64,000 bases of DNA from Evansella caseinilytica (GCF_900107275.1 NZ_FNPI01000001.1:930001-994000); one strand, 5' to 3'. Shown: positions 45,801 to 54,865, numbered from the stretch's first letter. Numbers and translations are program-made. Notes: generated from the letters alone by a model not told the origin.

Positions 45801-47149
45801 TTGTTGAGAATGGCGAAGTATCCCGTCATGTCTTTGAGCGGAACGAAAGCAAGGCAGAAGGCGTCGTTGTCACGGAGGGGAACGGCGGCTATCGTCTGGA
45901 AGCGGTCATTCCATTGAAAAACAATGTGGAAGCCGGTAACGTGATCGCGTTCGACCTCAGGGCTACAGATGTCGAGACGGGAAATTTACTATCATGGAAT
46001 GATCCAACCCATGAGCAGGAATCGGGCAGAAATTACGGCGAGTTAACGCTGCTGCCGGAAGTGAAAATAACAGAGGCGCTGTACGGAACACCGGAAATCA
46101 ATGGTGAAATGGATGCCGTATGGGAAGATGCTCTTGTCATTCATACGGATGTTTGGGTGGAAGGTGAGCAAGGCGCGACAGCAAAAGTGAGAACTTTATG
46201 GGATGAAGAGAACTTATATGTGTTTGCCGAAGTGACGGACAGTCTGCTGACAAAGCGCAGTTCCAACGTATGGGAACACGATTCCGTTGAAATCTTCATT
46301 GACCAAAACAATGAAAAAACCGCTTACTATCAAAGTGACGACGGTCAATTCCGCGTTAATTTTGACAATGAGCAGAGCTACAATGGCTATGCTAGTCCGG
46401 ATACGTTCAACACCGCGACTGCACTTACCGAGGACGGGTACATTGTGGAAGCAGCGATGAAGCTTTCTGCCATCGAGCCTGCGGAAGGAACGGTCATCGG
46501 CTTTGATATTCAAGTAAACAATGATGAAAATGATGATGGAAGAAGGGACAGTGTGGCCATTTGGAATGACTCAACCGGTCAATCCTATCAAAATACATCA
46601 AGATTTGGCGTTCTCCGTCTATCAACTGCGCCGGTTGCAGAGCAGCCGGACCCAGCTGATCCAGTCGACCCGTCCGATCCAACAGCAGAGCTGGAGAGAC
46701 AGATCCGGGAGCTCATCGAGCGGCTTGCCGAGCTGGAAAAGCAAATTCGCGACCTGGAAGATGCCGCGATGCTTCCGGAGCTGGAAAGCCGGCTGCGGGA
46801 GCTTGAAGCGCTGTACGAAAAGCTTAAAAGCGAGCATGAAAATTGGGTAAACAGCTTTGCTGAAGTGGAGCAGTTGCTCGCTAAAGTAAAACAAGCGATG
46901 GCGGAGCTGAAAGCGGCTTTGGAGAAGGAAGCCGGCAAAGCACCGGATGATAAAAATGTAATAGTGCCTGTCACAAACGGAAAGAGCGGCGACGGCGGAG
47001 CTGCAATGCCGGTCGGTAACGGGAAAGACGAAAATTCGCTTCCAAACACTGCCACCAGCCATTATTCTCTGCTGCTGACCGGGTGGTTGACATTGCTGCT
47101 TGGGATTGGATTCCTGACTGCTGTCTGCAAAAAGAAGGCGCTGATTTAA
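42851..47149 (+). CDS. Cell-wall-anchored xylanase with CBM, two GH10 domains, two CBM9 domains, coiled coil and LPXTG signal
   Basis: A 1432-residue secreted protein starting at ATG 42851 after AAGGAGGTTTTTTG. Order: signal peptide (1-34); carbohydrate-binding CBM4/9/22-like region (about 35-222); GH10 domain 1 (about 227-563) with acid/base Glu369 in WDVVNEVID and nucleophile Glu476 in TELDVSIY; GH10 domain 2 (about 570-906) with Glu712 and Glu819; two CBM9-like modules (about 915-1071 and 1072-1258); a Pro/Asp linker; a charged heptad coiled coil (about 1277-1365); and a sorting signal LPNTA (1397-1401), hydrophobic stretch and KKK tail. It should cleave xylan at the cell wall. Both catalytic pairs are intact and equally spaced (107 residues), showing an internal duplication. 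Confidence 0.95.
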   Translation: MKKKRSRVFLMAILSFLLLLPPGIFDIQTSAVYADDEFAPKVISHHSFESGYDNWMVGSATGSVIQASDGRVIDTDFEDGTSQGWNPRGDGVDVKVVEGVAHDGNYSLATTGRNDHWHGPSIDASGKLQREHSYRVSVWAKLATGEEPASLQISAQRSVGGGNPNWDNLGNPVRVTADEWVLLEATYALPTMADELSLYVESPDSKTVSFYIDQFLVEVIPQETIEDIPALQDVFAEYFDIGAAVEPRHTAGKHGEMLKKHYGMMVAENAMKPDAIQPTEGNFNWTSADALFAYAGQHGLKMRYHTLVWHEQTPNWFFLDENGNEMMDEQDPQKREANKELLLERMENHITEVVNRYKGQVASWDVVNEVIDPSASDGMRNSKWYQITGTEFIERAFRLVAELDPEAKLVINDYNTHEPMKRDFLFDLVADMLEKGVRIDGIGHQTHIRTHSPALSEIVQSIEKFAELDLDNEITELDVSIYENTGEAYFDFADIPAQKFTEQAERYRQLFNEFRRLSDHISSVVFWGIGDDHTWLHGRGVANRLDAPFAFDHQLKAKPAYWAIVEEERTIPSLHEVFAEQFQIGAAIEPYQMEGAHGKLLKAQYNSIVAENRMKPDAIQPAEGNFTFDDADDMFAFAEENDMVMRYHTLVWHNQTPNWFFLDEHGREMTEETDLQKREANKQLLLQRLENHITEIVTRYQGKVDSWDVVNEVIDAGRPDGMRNTKWYQITGKDYIKTAFETVKALDPDAKLFINDYNTHEPAKRDALYDLVVELLEDGVPVDGVGHQTHINIRNPHIQLITESIELFADLGLDNQITELDVSIYTDDTTVYATFDDIPDEVFLLQAYRYKQLFEEFVRLSDSISNVTFWGIGDDHTWLTDRPIPRQNAPFVFDQHLQPKLAFWALVDPSRLPAMTKEANAPYGTPVMDGDKDLVWETVPATLIGAGEAFSAAFQTLWDEQHLYLFAEISDATVNANDAVEVFLVENGEVSRHVFERNESKAEGVVVTEGNGGYRLEAVIPLKNNVEAGNVIAFDLRATDVETGNLLSWNDPTHEQESGRNYGELTLLPEVKITEALYGTPEINGEMDAVWEDALVIHTDVWVEGEQGATAKVRTLWDEENLYVFAEVTDSLLTKRSSNVWEHDSVEIFIDQNNEKTAYYQSDDGQFRVNFDNEQSYNGYASPDTFNTATALTEDGYIVEAAMKLSAIEPAEGTVIGFDIQVNNDENDDGRRDSVAIWNDSTGQSYQNTSRFGVLRLSTAPVAEQPDPADPVDPSDPTAELERQIRELIERLAELEKQIRDLEDAAMLPELESRLRELEALYEKLKSEHENWVNSFAEVEQLLAKVKQAMAELKAALEKEAGKAPDDKNVIVPVTNGKSGDGGAAMPVGNGKDENSLPNTATSHYSLLLTGWLTLLLGIGFLTAVCKKKALI

Positions 47150-47291
47150 CAACAGCGAAAAGATGCCGCGCGACAAATTCGGTCTTAAAACGGGAGAAAT
47201 GTCGGAAGCGATTACTTTTTTGTTATAATAATTTATGTAAGTCATACAAGAATTTATCAAAGGTAATCCTTCCGACAGCAGAGGTGATGAG

Positions 47292-48896
47292 ATGCATAAA
47301 GTGCTTTTGGTAGATGACGAGGTTTTTGTTTGTAAAGGGCTGAGGAGCTTGATTGACTGGGAAAATCTCGGCTACGAAATTTGCGGTGAAGCGAACAATG
47401 GCGAAGACGCATTCGAGATGATCGTGGATATGAAACCGGAAGTGGTTATCACCGATATAAGAATGCCGGTAGTCGATGGGCTGGAACTGATAAAGCATGT
47501 AAAGGAAGCTTCCCGCCGACAGGTACATTTCATTATTATTTCGGGTTATAATGATTTTTCCTACGCTCAGAAAGCTGTGAGGTACGGAGTGTTTGATTTT
47601 GTATTGAAACCGATCGACAGCGACGAATTAGAATCGGTGTTAACCGCATTGAAAGAAATAATCGACAAGGAGACAATGGAAAAGGCAATCAAAGAAAGAT
47701 TGCTGTTTGAACATATGGTGATTCAACTGCTCGACGGAAGCTTAAAGGAAACGGAAATGAAGGAGTGGGCAAAAACATTAAATATCGACAACTGTCGTTA
47801 TTTTTATTATTTGCTTCTTGAAATGAACAATGTGTACACGAAGGCGGAAAACGTGCTGGACGGTACCAATGACTTTTTGCGGAACATGCTTCAAGATATG
47901 GCGGCGGAACTGGCCGGAACGAAGCGGCAATTTTTTATTTACGAACAGCAGGACAACGCCGTCGGGATGCTGGTCACCTCCGAGCATTTGACGGCATTTG
48001 ACGGAAGCATCGAAATGTTTGCGAATAAACTGGAGAAACAACTGAAGCAAAAATCAAGAAAGACAATGACTGTTTGTGTGGGTGAGAAAATAACGGACTT
48101 ATCTTTTTTCAAAAAGTCTTATGAAACTGCCAACAGCATCCGCCCCTATAAATACTTGTTTCACAGGCATGAACCGATTTTTTACAACAAAGTGATGAAT
48201 ATCCCTGTTACCTTTAACGAATTGGATAAAAACCTGTATATATCATTGATGGAGGAAATCGAAGAAAATAACGTCGGTGAAATAGAAAAACTCATCGGCT
48301 GCATTTTTCATGAATTTGAAGCGAAAAAATTTGCACCGGCGGCGGCATATACAACAATCAACCGCTGCATTCACGGCATCATCCAGACGGTCAACAACAT
48401 GGGCGGAGCCGATAAACAGCTGCCTTCCATCGGTACCATGGTCAAATGGGAAAGCTACAATTTGACGCGGGAGGAGTTGATAAGGCTGCTAACGGAATTT
48501 ATCCTTGAGGGTGCTAATGCTATACAAGATTTACGGATAGATAATATGAAGGGGGATATTTACAAAATAAAAGCTTATGTGGAGAAAAACTTTCACAAAA
48601 ACATCAGTTTAAAAAGTATTGCCGGTAAATATTATATGAACCCGGTTTATATGGGGCAGCTGTTCAAAAAAACGTTCGGTATCTATTTTAAGGAATATTT
48701 ATTGAAGCTGAGGATTGATGAGTCGAAGAAGCTTCTCCGGCAGACCGATGCCCGGATATACGAAGTGGCTGAAAAAGTCGGATTTGGAAGTACGGATTAC
48801 TTCATTACCCAATTTGAGAAAATGACCGGCATGACGCCAACAGAATATAGAAAAAAACTGTTGAACGGCCAGCGGATGAGGAAGAAATTATTATGA
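47292..48896 (+). CDS. Two-component response regulator, YesN/AraC type (xylan locus)
   Basis: A 534-residue regulator: receiver domain (1-125) with acidic pocket VDDE, phosphoryl Asp in VVITDIRMPVVDG and the lysine of VLKPIDS; a long variable linker; and C-terminal AraC-type HTHs (about 430-530; ISLKSIAGKYYMNPVYMGQL and EVAEKVGFGSTDYFITQFEK). GAGGTGATGAG precedes ATG. The stop overlaps the kinase start (ATGA). In Geobacillus the corresponding pair (XynC/XynD) activates xylo-oligosaccharide import, so this one probably activates the ABC genes downstream and the CTATAGTTT promoters. Confidence 0.92.
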   Translation: MHKVLLVDDEVFVCKGLRSLIDWENLGYEICGEANNGEDAFEMIVDMKPEVVITDIRMPVVDGLELIKHVKEASRRQVHFIIISGYNDFSYAQKAVRYGVFDFVLKPIDSDELESVLTALKEIIDKETMEKAIKERLLFEHMVIQLLDGSLKETEMKEWAKTLNIDNCRYFYYLLLEMNNVYTKAENVLDGTNDFLRNMLQDMAAELAGTKRQFFIYEQQDNAVGMLVTSEHLTAFDGSIEMFANKLEKQLKQKSRKTMTVCVGEKITDLSFFKKSYETANSIRPYKYLFHRHEPIFYNKVMNIPVTFNELDKNLYISLMEEIEENNVGEIEKLIGCIFHEFEAKKFAPAAAYTTINRCIHGIIQTVNNMGGADKQLPSIGTMVKWESYNLTREELIRLLTEFILEGANAIQDLRIDNMKGDIYKIKAYVEKNFHKNISLKSIAGKYYMNPVYMGQLFKKTFGIYFKEYLLKLRIDESKKLLRQTDARIYEVAEKVGFGSTDYFITQFEKMTGMTPTEYRKKLLNGQRMRKKLL

Positions 48897-50638
48897 TAGC
48901 TTCCAAATATCATTTTAATAATGTGAAATTAAGGAATAAACTGCTTATATTATATATTTTATGTGTATTTATTCCAATTGTATTTACAAATATCGTCTTT
49001 TACAATGTTACGACCGATAATATCAAAAAGCAAAAAATGCATGATGTAGAGCTTGTTTTAGAGCAGATCAGAAATGAATTCATCGCCGTTATTGACCAGG
49101 GAGTTGGGATATCTTCCAGCTTTTATTCCGATGCAAAACTGTATGATTTTTTTGAGGAGGAGTATGAAACGACGATCGATTACATTGAAGCATACGATAC
49201 TTATTTAAGAGAGTTCAACCGCTACAGCCCGATCTTTTATTCGATCCAGGCGATTTCTTTTTATTCGGACAATCCTGCTGTTATTTATGCCGGCGGAGTA
49301 CGGCCGATAACGGAGCGAACGCGGGAGGAAGAATGGTATACAACTTTAAACCGTGTGAATCATCCGCTGGTCGTGAAGATGCAGCCGGCACAAGATGTGG
49401 GTTTATTCAGTATTTTAAGAGAATTAGATTATTACAGTGACAAAAACAATACGGAAAAAATTATTCGCATTGATATTAATCCGATTACGATCACACAAAT
49501 TTTTAATAATGTGACTTTCCAGGGAAATGTCTATTTGGTAAATGAAAATCGTACCATTGAGTTTAGCAATGATCAGGATACACCATGGGACAGTGAACCC
49601 ATTCATTTTGATGCACTTGCTATGCCGGAAGATACGATCCTGCTTGAAGAACGGTATTTACCGCATAATTTTTTTCAAGGCTGGAAAATTATCGGTACGA
49701 TATCAGAAAGAGAAATTTTAGAAGAACTCCATCGTTCGAGCAGATTTATTATCATCATGGCGTCGATTAACTTTCTGCTGCCTTCGCTTATCATTATACT
49801 GATCACACGCTCCTTGCATACCCGTATACACCGCGTACTTAAGTATATGAAAAAAATGAAAAAGCAAAACTTTGAAACGATCGAATTTGCCGGTGACCGC
49901 GACGAAATCGGCGAGCTGACAAATGAGTTTAATAAAATGTCGCAAACGATCAAACGATTAATCAACGAGGTGTATGTTGCCAATATTCAGAAAAAAGATT
50001 TGCAGTTAAAAGAAAAGCAGGCGCAGCTGAGCGCGTTGCAAAGCCAGATCAATCCTCACTTCCTGTTTAACGCTCTTGAAACCATCCGAATGCGGAGCAT
50101 CATTAAAGGGGAAAACGAGACAGCAAAAATCATTCAAAATATGGCGAAAATTTTCAGAAACTCTTTAACGTGGGGGAAGGATTGGGTCACGATTCAGGAG
50201 GAAATGCAGTTAATTCTCTGTTTTCTGGAGATTCAAAAATACCGCTTTGGCGACAAGCTGGAATATGTGATTGACATTGACGAAAAAGTGGAAGATTGTT
50301 TGATACCGAAAATGTCCTTCCTTCCGTTTGTGGAGAATGCCAGCATTCACGGAATTGAGCCGCAGAAGGAAAAAGGCAGCATTCACTTGAAGATTCAACT
50401 CGTCGGTGACAAGGTGGTTTATATACTTCGTGACAATGGAGCAGGCATGGAAAATACACAATTAGCTAACTTATACAACAGTCTTATTAAGGAAAAAAGC
50501 ATGGGAGAACGGGTCGGTATTAAAAACGTCTATTACCGGCTGCAGCTTTATTACAAAGACGATTTCGAGTTTACCATCAACAGCGCGCCCGGCGAAGGGA
50601 CAACCGTGCAAATATCGCTGCCGTTCGAGAAGAAATGA
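48893..50638 (+). CDS. Sensor histidine kinase, YesM type
   Basis: A 581-residue membrane sensor. Membrane helices lie at about 16-38 and 285-305 with an extracellular sensor domain between, then HAMP (about 305-358) and the His_kinase domain with QSQINPHFLFNALETIRMR, the phosphorylated His following INP. The ATPase part has FVENASIHGIEP, LRDNGAGM and GVGIKNV-like GERVGIKNVYYRL. It overlaps the regulator gene by four bases. The ligand is likely a xylo-oligosaccharide or the loaded binding protein. Confidence 0.92.
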   Translation: MIASKYHFNNVKLRNKLLILYILCVFIPIVFTNIVFYNVTTDNIKKQKMHDVELVLEQIRNEFIAVIDQGVGISSSFYSDAKLYDFFEEEYETTIDYIEAYDTYLREFNRYSPIFYSIQAISFYSDNPAVIYAGGVRPITERTREEEWYTTLNRVNHPLVVKMQPAQDVGLFSILRELDYYSDKNNTEKIIRIDINPITITQIFNNVTFQGNVYLVNENRTIEFSNDQDTPWDSEPIHFDALAMPEDTILLEERYLPHNFFQGWKIIGTISEREILEELHRSSRFIIIMASINFLLPSLIIILITRSLHTRIHRVLKYMKKMKKQNFETIEFAGDRDEIGELTNEFNKMSQTIKRLINEVYVANIQKKDLQLKEKQAQLSALQSQINPHFLFNALETIRMRSIIKGENETAKIIQNMAKIFRNSLTWGKDWVTIQEEMQLILCFLEIQKYRFGDKLEYVIDIDEKVEDCLIPKMSFLPFVENASIHGIEPQKEKGSIHLKIQLVGDKVVYILRDNGAGMENTQLANLYNSLIKEKSMGERVGIKNVYYRLQLYYKDDFEFTINSAPGEGTTVQISLPFEKK

Positions 50639-50755
50639 TTCAGCAAAAAATCCTTCCTTTTGCTTCAAAAAACGAAAGGCGGAACCGCAGTTGTTTCAGC
50701 AGCTGTTATCCAGTGGGGGAGGCGGACGGATGAACTTTAATTTTTAAAGTCCAAA

Positions 50756-50764
50756 CTATAGTTT
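50756..50764 (+). promoter_or_regulatory. CTATAGTTT motif, ABC operon copy
   Basis: CTATAGTTT inside the small palindrome AAACTATAGTTT (50753-50764), 30 bp upstream of a TATAAT -10 box (50794-50799) that lacks a good -35. This is the placement expected for a class II activator site. Confidence 0.6.
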
Positions 50765-50784
50765 GACGGGTCATATAAAAAAAC

Positions 50785-50812
50785 TGTAAGCGCTATAATG
50801 AAAGTGCTTTCA
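50785..50812 (+). promoter_or_regulatory. Two cre-like sites at the ABC operon promoter
   Basis: TGTAAGCGCTATAA (50785-50798) matches 13 of 14 cre positions and overlaps the -10; TGAAAGTGCTTTCA (50799-50812) is a perfect palindrome and also differs from cre at one base. Both are positioned for CcpA repression. Confidence 0.65.
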
Positions 50813-50850
50813 TAAGTGAGGAGCACATAAAAAATGAGAGGGGTTGTCAA

Positions 50851-52539
50851 ATGTTGAAAAGAGTTTTGGTATTGTTTGTGTCACTGTTATTTCTTTTTGT
50901 GTTTGCTGCTTGTTCCAGCGACGAGGACGCATCATCAACTAACGACGGTGCGGAAGCAGATGACACAACTTCTGAAGGAACGGAAATCGATACAACACCT
51001 GTGACGTATACTTTTTTTAATGCCGCAAGTCCCGGCAAGGACATCGATACCAATACAACAAGAATCGGAAAAATACTGGAAGAGAAAACAGGTGTCAATT
51101 TCAAGCTGGAGCATATTGTCGGTGATATGAATACAAAGATCGGGGTAATGGTGGCCAGCGGCGACTATCCTGACGTCGTCATCCCGGATGCCGCCATTGA
51201 TACCATGCTGGATGCAGGGGCATTTATACCGCTAAACGATCTGCTTGAAGAACACGGTCCGGATTTGTTAGAAGCATACGGCGATTATCTGGACCAATTC
51301 ACGATGGATGACGGGAATATTTATTACATTCCTTTCGGTGCGACGGTCAACGAGCATATTCCCAATCCGAACATAGATCAGGGAGCTTTCTGGATTCAGC
51401 GCGGTATTTTGAAAGAATACGGCTTTCCGGAAATTAAAACATTGGATGAGTATTTTGACATTATTGAGCGTTATGCGGAAGAAAACCCGCAAATTGACGG
51501 CATGAATGTGATTCCGTTTACCGGGTTGACGTATGACTGGCGATTCTTTGCCTTTTCTAACGCGCCTAATCACCTGGCAGGATATCCGAATGACGGCGGC
51601 GTGATGATTGATATGGAAACACACGAAGCATCGGTATACGCAGATTCCGATTATGCGAAGCGTTATTTGAAAAAGCTGAATGAGCTTAACGAAAAAGGGC
51701 TGCTGGACAGAGAGCTGTTTGTCGCTAACTACGATGAATACTTGGCAAAGCTGTCATCGGGTCGGGTTCTCGGCTTTTTTGACTACGGCTGGCAGTTTGG
51801 CGATGCACGCAATGCGCTAAGGGATGCCGGTAATCCGGACCGTGAATTTATGGCGCTGCCAATTGTGTTAGATGAAGACATTAAAGATCAATATTTGGAT
51901 CCGCCGGCCTTCACGGGCAATCGCGGTGCCGGAATTACCGTAAACGCGGAAAACCCGGAGCGCATTATACAGTTTTGGAACGAACTGATCAAAGAGGAAA
52001 ATCAGAAGCTTGTCCTGTGGGGCTTTGAAGGCGAGCACTACAGCGTAGATGAAAACGGGCTTTTCTACCGTACGCAGGAACAAATTGAGTTGGCAGAGAA
52101 CGAAGATGACCGGGAAGAAACAGGAATGAAGACATTTGAATGGAACTGGCCGCGCCTGAACGGCACCTTCTCCGATGGAAATGCGGTGGAGCCTCGCAGA
52201 CAGCCGGAAGTAGCTCTCGCCTCTTATACAGATGACGACAGAGAATATTTAGAGGCATACGGCGTTCAGACATTTGCCCAATTATTTTCCGATCCAGACG
52301 AGCGTCCTTGGTATCCGGCTTGGAGCGCCAACATTGAGCAAGGATCCGACGTGCAAATTTTCGAGCAAAAATCCGATGAAATTGTCAGGAGACACTACGC
52401 CCGGATCGTGCTGGCGGAACCGGGAGATTTTGAAAAAGAGTGGGACGATTTTGTAGCGGAATACCGTAAGCTTGATGTGGATGCTTATGAAGACTTCTTT
52501 ACGAAAGTTGTTCAAGCCAGAGTAAGAGGAGAATGGTAA
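50851..52539 (+). CDS. Oligosaccharide ABC transporter binding lipoprotein (LplA/XynE type)
   Basis: A 562-residue lipoprotein: signal with lipobox FAAC-S, then an Asp/Ser/Thr-rich tether and a large two-lobe binding fold (PGKDIDTNTTRIGKILEEKT, GDYPDVVIPDAAID, GFPEIKTLDEYFDIIERYAEENP). The size and the partner permeases identify the LplA/YtcQ class that binds xylo- or pectic oligosaccharides. GAGAGGGGTTGTCAA precedes ATG. The position after the YesMN pair and xylanase makes xylo-oligosaccharides the probable ligand. Confidence 0.9.
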   Translation: MLKRVLVLFVSLLFLFVFAACSSDEDASSTNDGAEADDTTSEGTEIDTTPVTYTFFNAASPGKDIDTNTTRIGKILEEKTGVNFKLEHIVGDMNTKIGVMVASGDYPDVVIPDAAIDTMLDAGAFIPLNDLLEEHGPDLLEAYGDYLDQFTMDDGNIYYIPFGATVNEHIPNPNIDQGAFWIQRGILKEYGFPEIKTLDEYFDIIERYAEENPQIDGMNVIPFTGLTYDWRFFAFSNAPNHLAGYPNDGGVMIDMETHEASVYADSDYAKRYLKKLNELNEKGLLDRELFVANYDEYLAKLSSGRVLGFFDYGWQFGDARNALRDAGNPDREFMALPIVLDEDIKDQYLDPPAFTGNRGAGITVNAENPERIIQFWNELIKEENQKLVLWGFEGEHYSVDENGLFYRTQEQIELAENEDDREETGMKTFEWNWPRLNGTFSDGNAVEPRRQPEVALASYTDDDREYLEAYGVQTFAQLFSDPDERPWYPAWSANIEQGSDVQIFEQKSDEIVRRHYARIVLAEPGDFEKEWDDFVAEYRKLDVDAYEDFFTKVVQARVRGEW

Positions 52540-52621
52540 ATCATTGCTGAAAGTTGGTGAGGGAAGGAGGCTGTGGCAGACCAAATCATTGGCTTGTCAC
52601 GGCTTTCCTTTCTTTCTTAAG

Positions 52622-52781
52622 AAAATGTGTGTTCAAAAAGGAGGCCACCACAGCGGCAAGAAGATCGAGGCGCGGCAGTCGCGAGCAGCGGAGCGTACAC
52701 AGCACTTACGTGAGCAACGTAGTGACAACGGAACGATGAGCTTCGCTGACCGCTGTATCCCGGACTTTTTGAACATCCTCT
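52622..52781 (-). repeat. Family A MITE-like repeat, copy 5, inside the ABC operon
   Basis: Begins AAAATGTGTGTTCAAAAAGG and ends CTTTTTGAACATCCTCT, a full-length copy. It lies between the binding-protein and first permease genes, which would otherwise be cotranscribed. Confidence 0.85.
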
Positions 52782-52800
52782 AATAGAAGGAGGGAGACTA

Positions 52801-53781
52801 TTGTCGTTGCAACAAACTACTACACCAGTTGCGCCTAACCCAATCAAACCGAAAGTAAAGCCGACTGGATTCAAGCTGTTTATCAAAAAATGCAAAGAAC
52901 AAAAAGTACTGCTGTTGATGAGCCTGCCGTTTTTAATTTGGCTGTTTATTTTCAGATACGTCCCCTTGTATGGATGGACGATGGCGTTTCAGGACTTCAA
53001 GCCGGCACGGCCAATTTTTGACCAGGAGTGGGCAGGCTTGGAGCACTTCGAATTTTTATTCACAAATGCGAGATTTTTTGAAGTACTTCGAAATACACTG
53101 GCGATGAGCCTTATCAACCTCGTGCTCGGATTCATCACCGCCATTGGGCTTGCGGTGCTGTTAAATGAATTACGAAACTTAAGCTTCAAACGAATCGTAC
53201 AGACGATCAGTTATATGCCGCATTTTCTGTCATGGGTGGTTGCGGCCAGTATTGTTTCTTATGCTCTGTCCATGGAAAACGGAATTATCAACATCGTTTT
53301 GATGAAGCTTAACCTCATCAGCGAACCGATTCTCTGGCTGGGAGTAGGCGAGTACTTCTGGGGCATTATCGGGGGGGCGGATGTTTGGAAAAATGTCGGC
53401 TGGAACTCGATTATCTATTTGGCAGCGATTGCGATGATCGATACGGAACAATACGAAGCAGCGGAAATTGACGGCGCTTCCCGATTACAGCGTATTTGGT
53501 ATATTACGTTGCCGGGAATGAAACCGGTTATCGTGATTTTATTGATCATGAACTTAGGTTATATTCTGGAATCAGGCTTTGAAGCACAGTATTTACTGAT
53601 GAATCCGATGAACATGGATTTTGCAGAAAACCTTGATATTTTCGTTTTAAGGTACGGTATTTCCATGGGGAATTTCTCCTTGGCGACGGCAGCCGGAATC
53701 TTTAAAACGGTCGTCAGCTTTATCTTCCTGTTCTCCGCAAACGCCATCGCTAAAAGGCTCGGAGAAGCAAGACTATTTTAG
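52801..53781 (+). CDS. ABC transporter permease, LplB/XynF type
   Basis: A 326-residue permease with six membrane segments, the LplB-type start LIWLFIFRYVPLYGWTMAFQDF and the EAA loop EQYEAAEIDGASRLQRIWYI. It starts at TTG 52801 after AAGGAGGGAGACTA. It pairs with the next permease; no ATPase is encoded nearby, so MsmX is presumably recruited. Confidence 0.9.
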   Translation: MSLQQTTTPVAPNPIKPKVKPTGFKLFIKKCKEQKVLLLMSLPFLIWLFIFRYVPLYGWTMAFQDFKPARPIFDQEWAGLEHFEFLFTNARFFEVLRNTLAMSLINLVLGFITAIGLAVLLNELRNLSFKRIVQTISYMPHFLSWVVAASIVSYALSMENGIINIVLMKLNLISEPILWLGVGEYFWGIIGGADVWKNVGWNSIIYLAAIAMIDTEQYEAAEIDGASRLQRIWYITLPGMKPVIVILLIMNLGYILESGFEAQYLLMNPMNMDFAENLDIFVLRYGISMGNFSLATAAGIFKTVVSFIFLFSANAIAKRLGEARLF

Positions 53782-53793
53782 AGGAGGGACATC

Positions 53794-54720
53794 ATGAAAC
53801 TCTTGGCAAAATTCACATCACGCCGTCGATCACTTGATGATCTTGTATTTGATTCAGTAAATACCGTCTTTATGCTTGCGCTTTGCGTCGTGATGCTGTA
53901 TCCGATGCTGAATACTTTGGCTGTATCACTGAACGACGCGACGGACTCCGTCCGCGGCGGAATATACCTTTGGCCGCGGGAATTTACGTTGTATAACTAT
54001 GAACATGTTTTCAACGAAGCTCAGCTGATGCATGCCGGCTTGATATCCGTGCTGAGAACGGTAATCGGCACAGCGCTTTCCGTATTTTGCACAGCGATGG
54101 TTGCCTATACGATCAGCCGTCAGTATTTTGTTTTACGCAAATTCGTTACATTGGCGTTTGTTCTGACGATGTATTTAAACGGCGGGCTGATTCCGACATA
54201 CTTATTAATGCGGGAGCTGTCGCTGATCGGTACGTTCTGGATTTATATCATTCCGGGAATTATCGGCGTGTTTAACTTGATTGTCGTTCGCTCTTTTATT
54301 GAGGGGCTGCCGGAAACGATTTTTGAATCGGCGCGGATTGACGGTGCCGGAGAATTTACGATGTTTTTCAGAATTGCATTGCCTTTATCACTGCCGGTTA
54401 TTGCAACAATTTCCCTTTTTGTTGCAGTAGGTCAGTGGAATCAATGGTTCGATGTGTTCTTATACAACTCATCCAAGCCGGAATTGAGCACCCTTCAGTA
54501 CGAACTGATGAAAATTTTGCAAAACTCCAATGCCTCCATGTCGTCAAGAACGGCTGCTGATGCGTTCGCCAATGCTGAAAATGTGGGGAATAATGTTGTC
54601 ACGCCCACATCGATTCGCGCAGCAATGACCATTATCGTCAGCGTACCGATTATCTGTGTCTATCCGTTCTTACAAAAATACTTTGTGAAAGGATTGACTT
54701 TGGGGGGAGTGAAGGGGTAA
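53794..54720 (+). CDS. ABC transporter permease, YtcP/XynG type
   Basis: A 308-residue permease with six membrane segments, family start FDSVNTVFMLALCVVMLYP, EAA loop ETIFESARIDGAGEFTMFFR and end LQKYFVKGLTLGGVKG. AGAGGAGGGACATC precedes ATG. It is the last gene of the xylo-oligosaccharide import operon. Confidence 0.9.
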   Translation: MKLLAKFTSRRRSLDDLVFDSVNTVFMLALCVVMLYPMLNTLAVSLNDATDSVRGGIYLWPREFTLYNYEHVFNEAQLMHAGLISVLRTVIGTALSVFCTAMVAYTISRQYFVLRKFVTLAFVLTMYLNGGLIPTYLLMRELSLIGTFWIYIIPGIIGVFNLIVVRSFIEGLPETIFESARIDGAGEFTMFFRIALPLSLPVIATISLFVAVGQWNQWFDVFLYNSSKPELSTLQYELMKILQNSNASMSSRTAADAFANAENVGNNVVTPTSIRAAMTIIVSVPIICVYPFLQKYFVKGLTLGGVKG

Positions 54721-54831
54721 AAAAATCAATTATGGGATTACTCGTTGAAGCAGTAAAATAGTCCGGCTGGCTGTCAGAAACGAATTAAAAAACAGCCTTC
54801 ATTGACAATGGAATTGTGACGTCGGCAGCGA

Positions 54832-54865
54832 AAAAAGAGTGGGGACAAATGTCGCCACTCTTTTT
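54832..54865 (+). terminator. Terminator after the ABC operon
   Basis: AAAAAGAGTGG pairs with CCACTCTTTTT, which also supplies the U-run. The surrounding 54721-55030 shows no gene. Confidence 0.85.

Noticed and set aside
50763-50799. TTGACG-TATAAT as a normal sigma-A promoter for the ABC operon
   Set aside because: The spacer would be 25 bp; the promoter more likely lacks a -35 and needs an activator.
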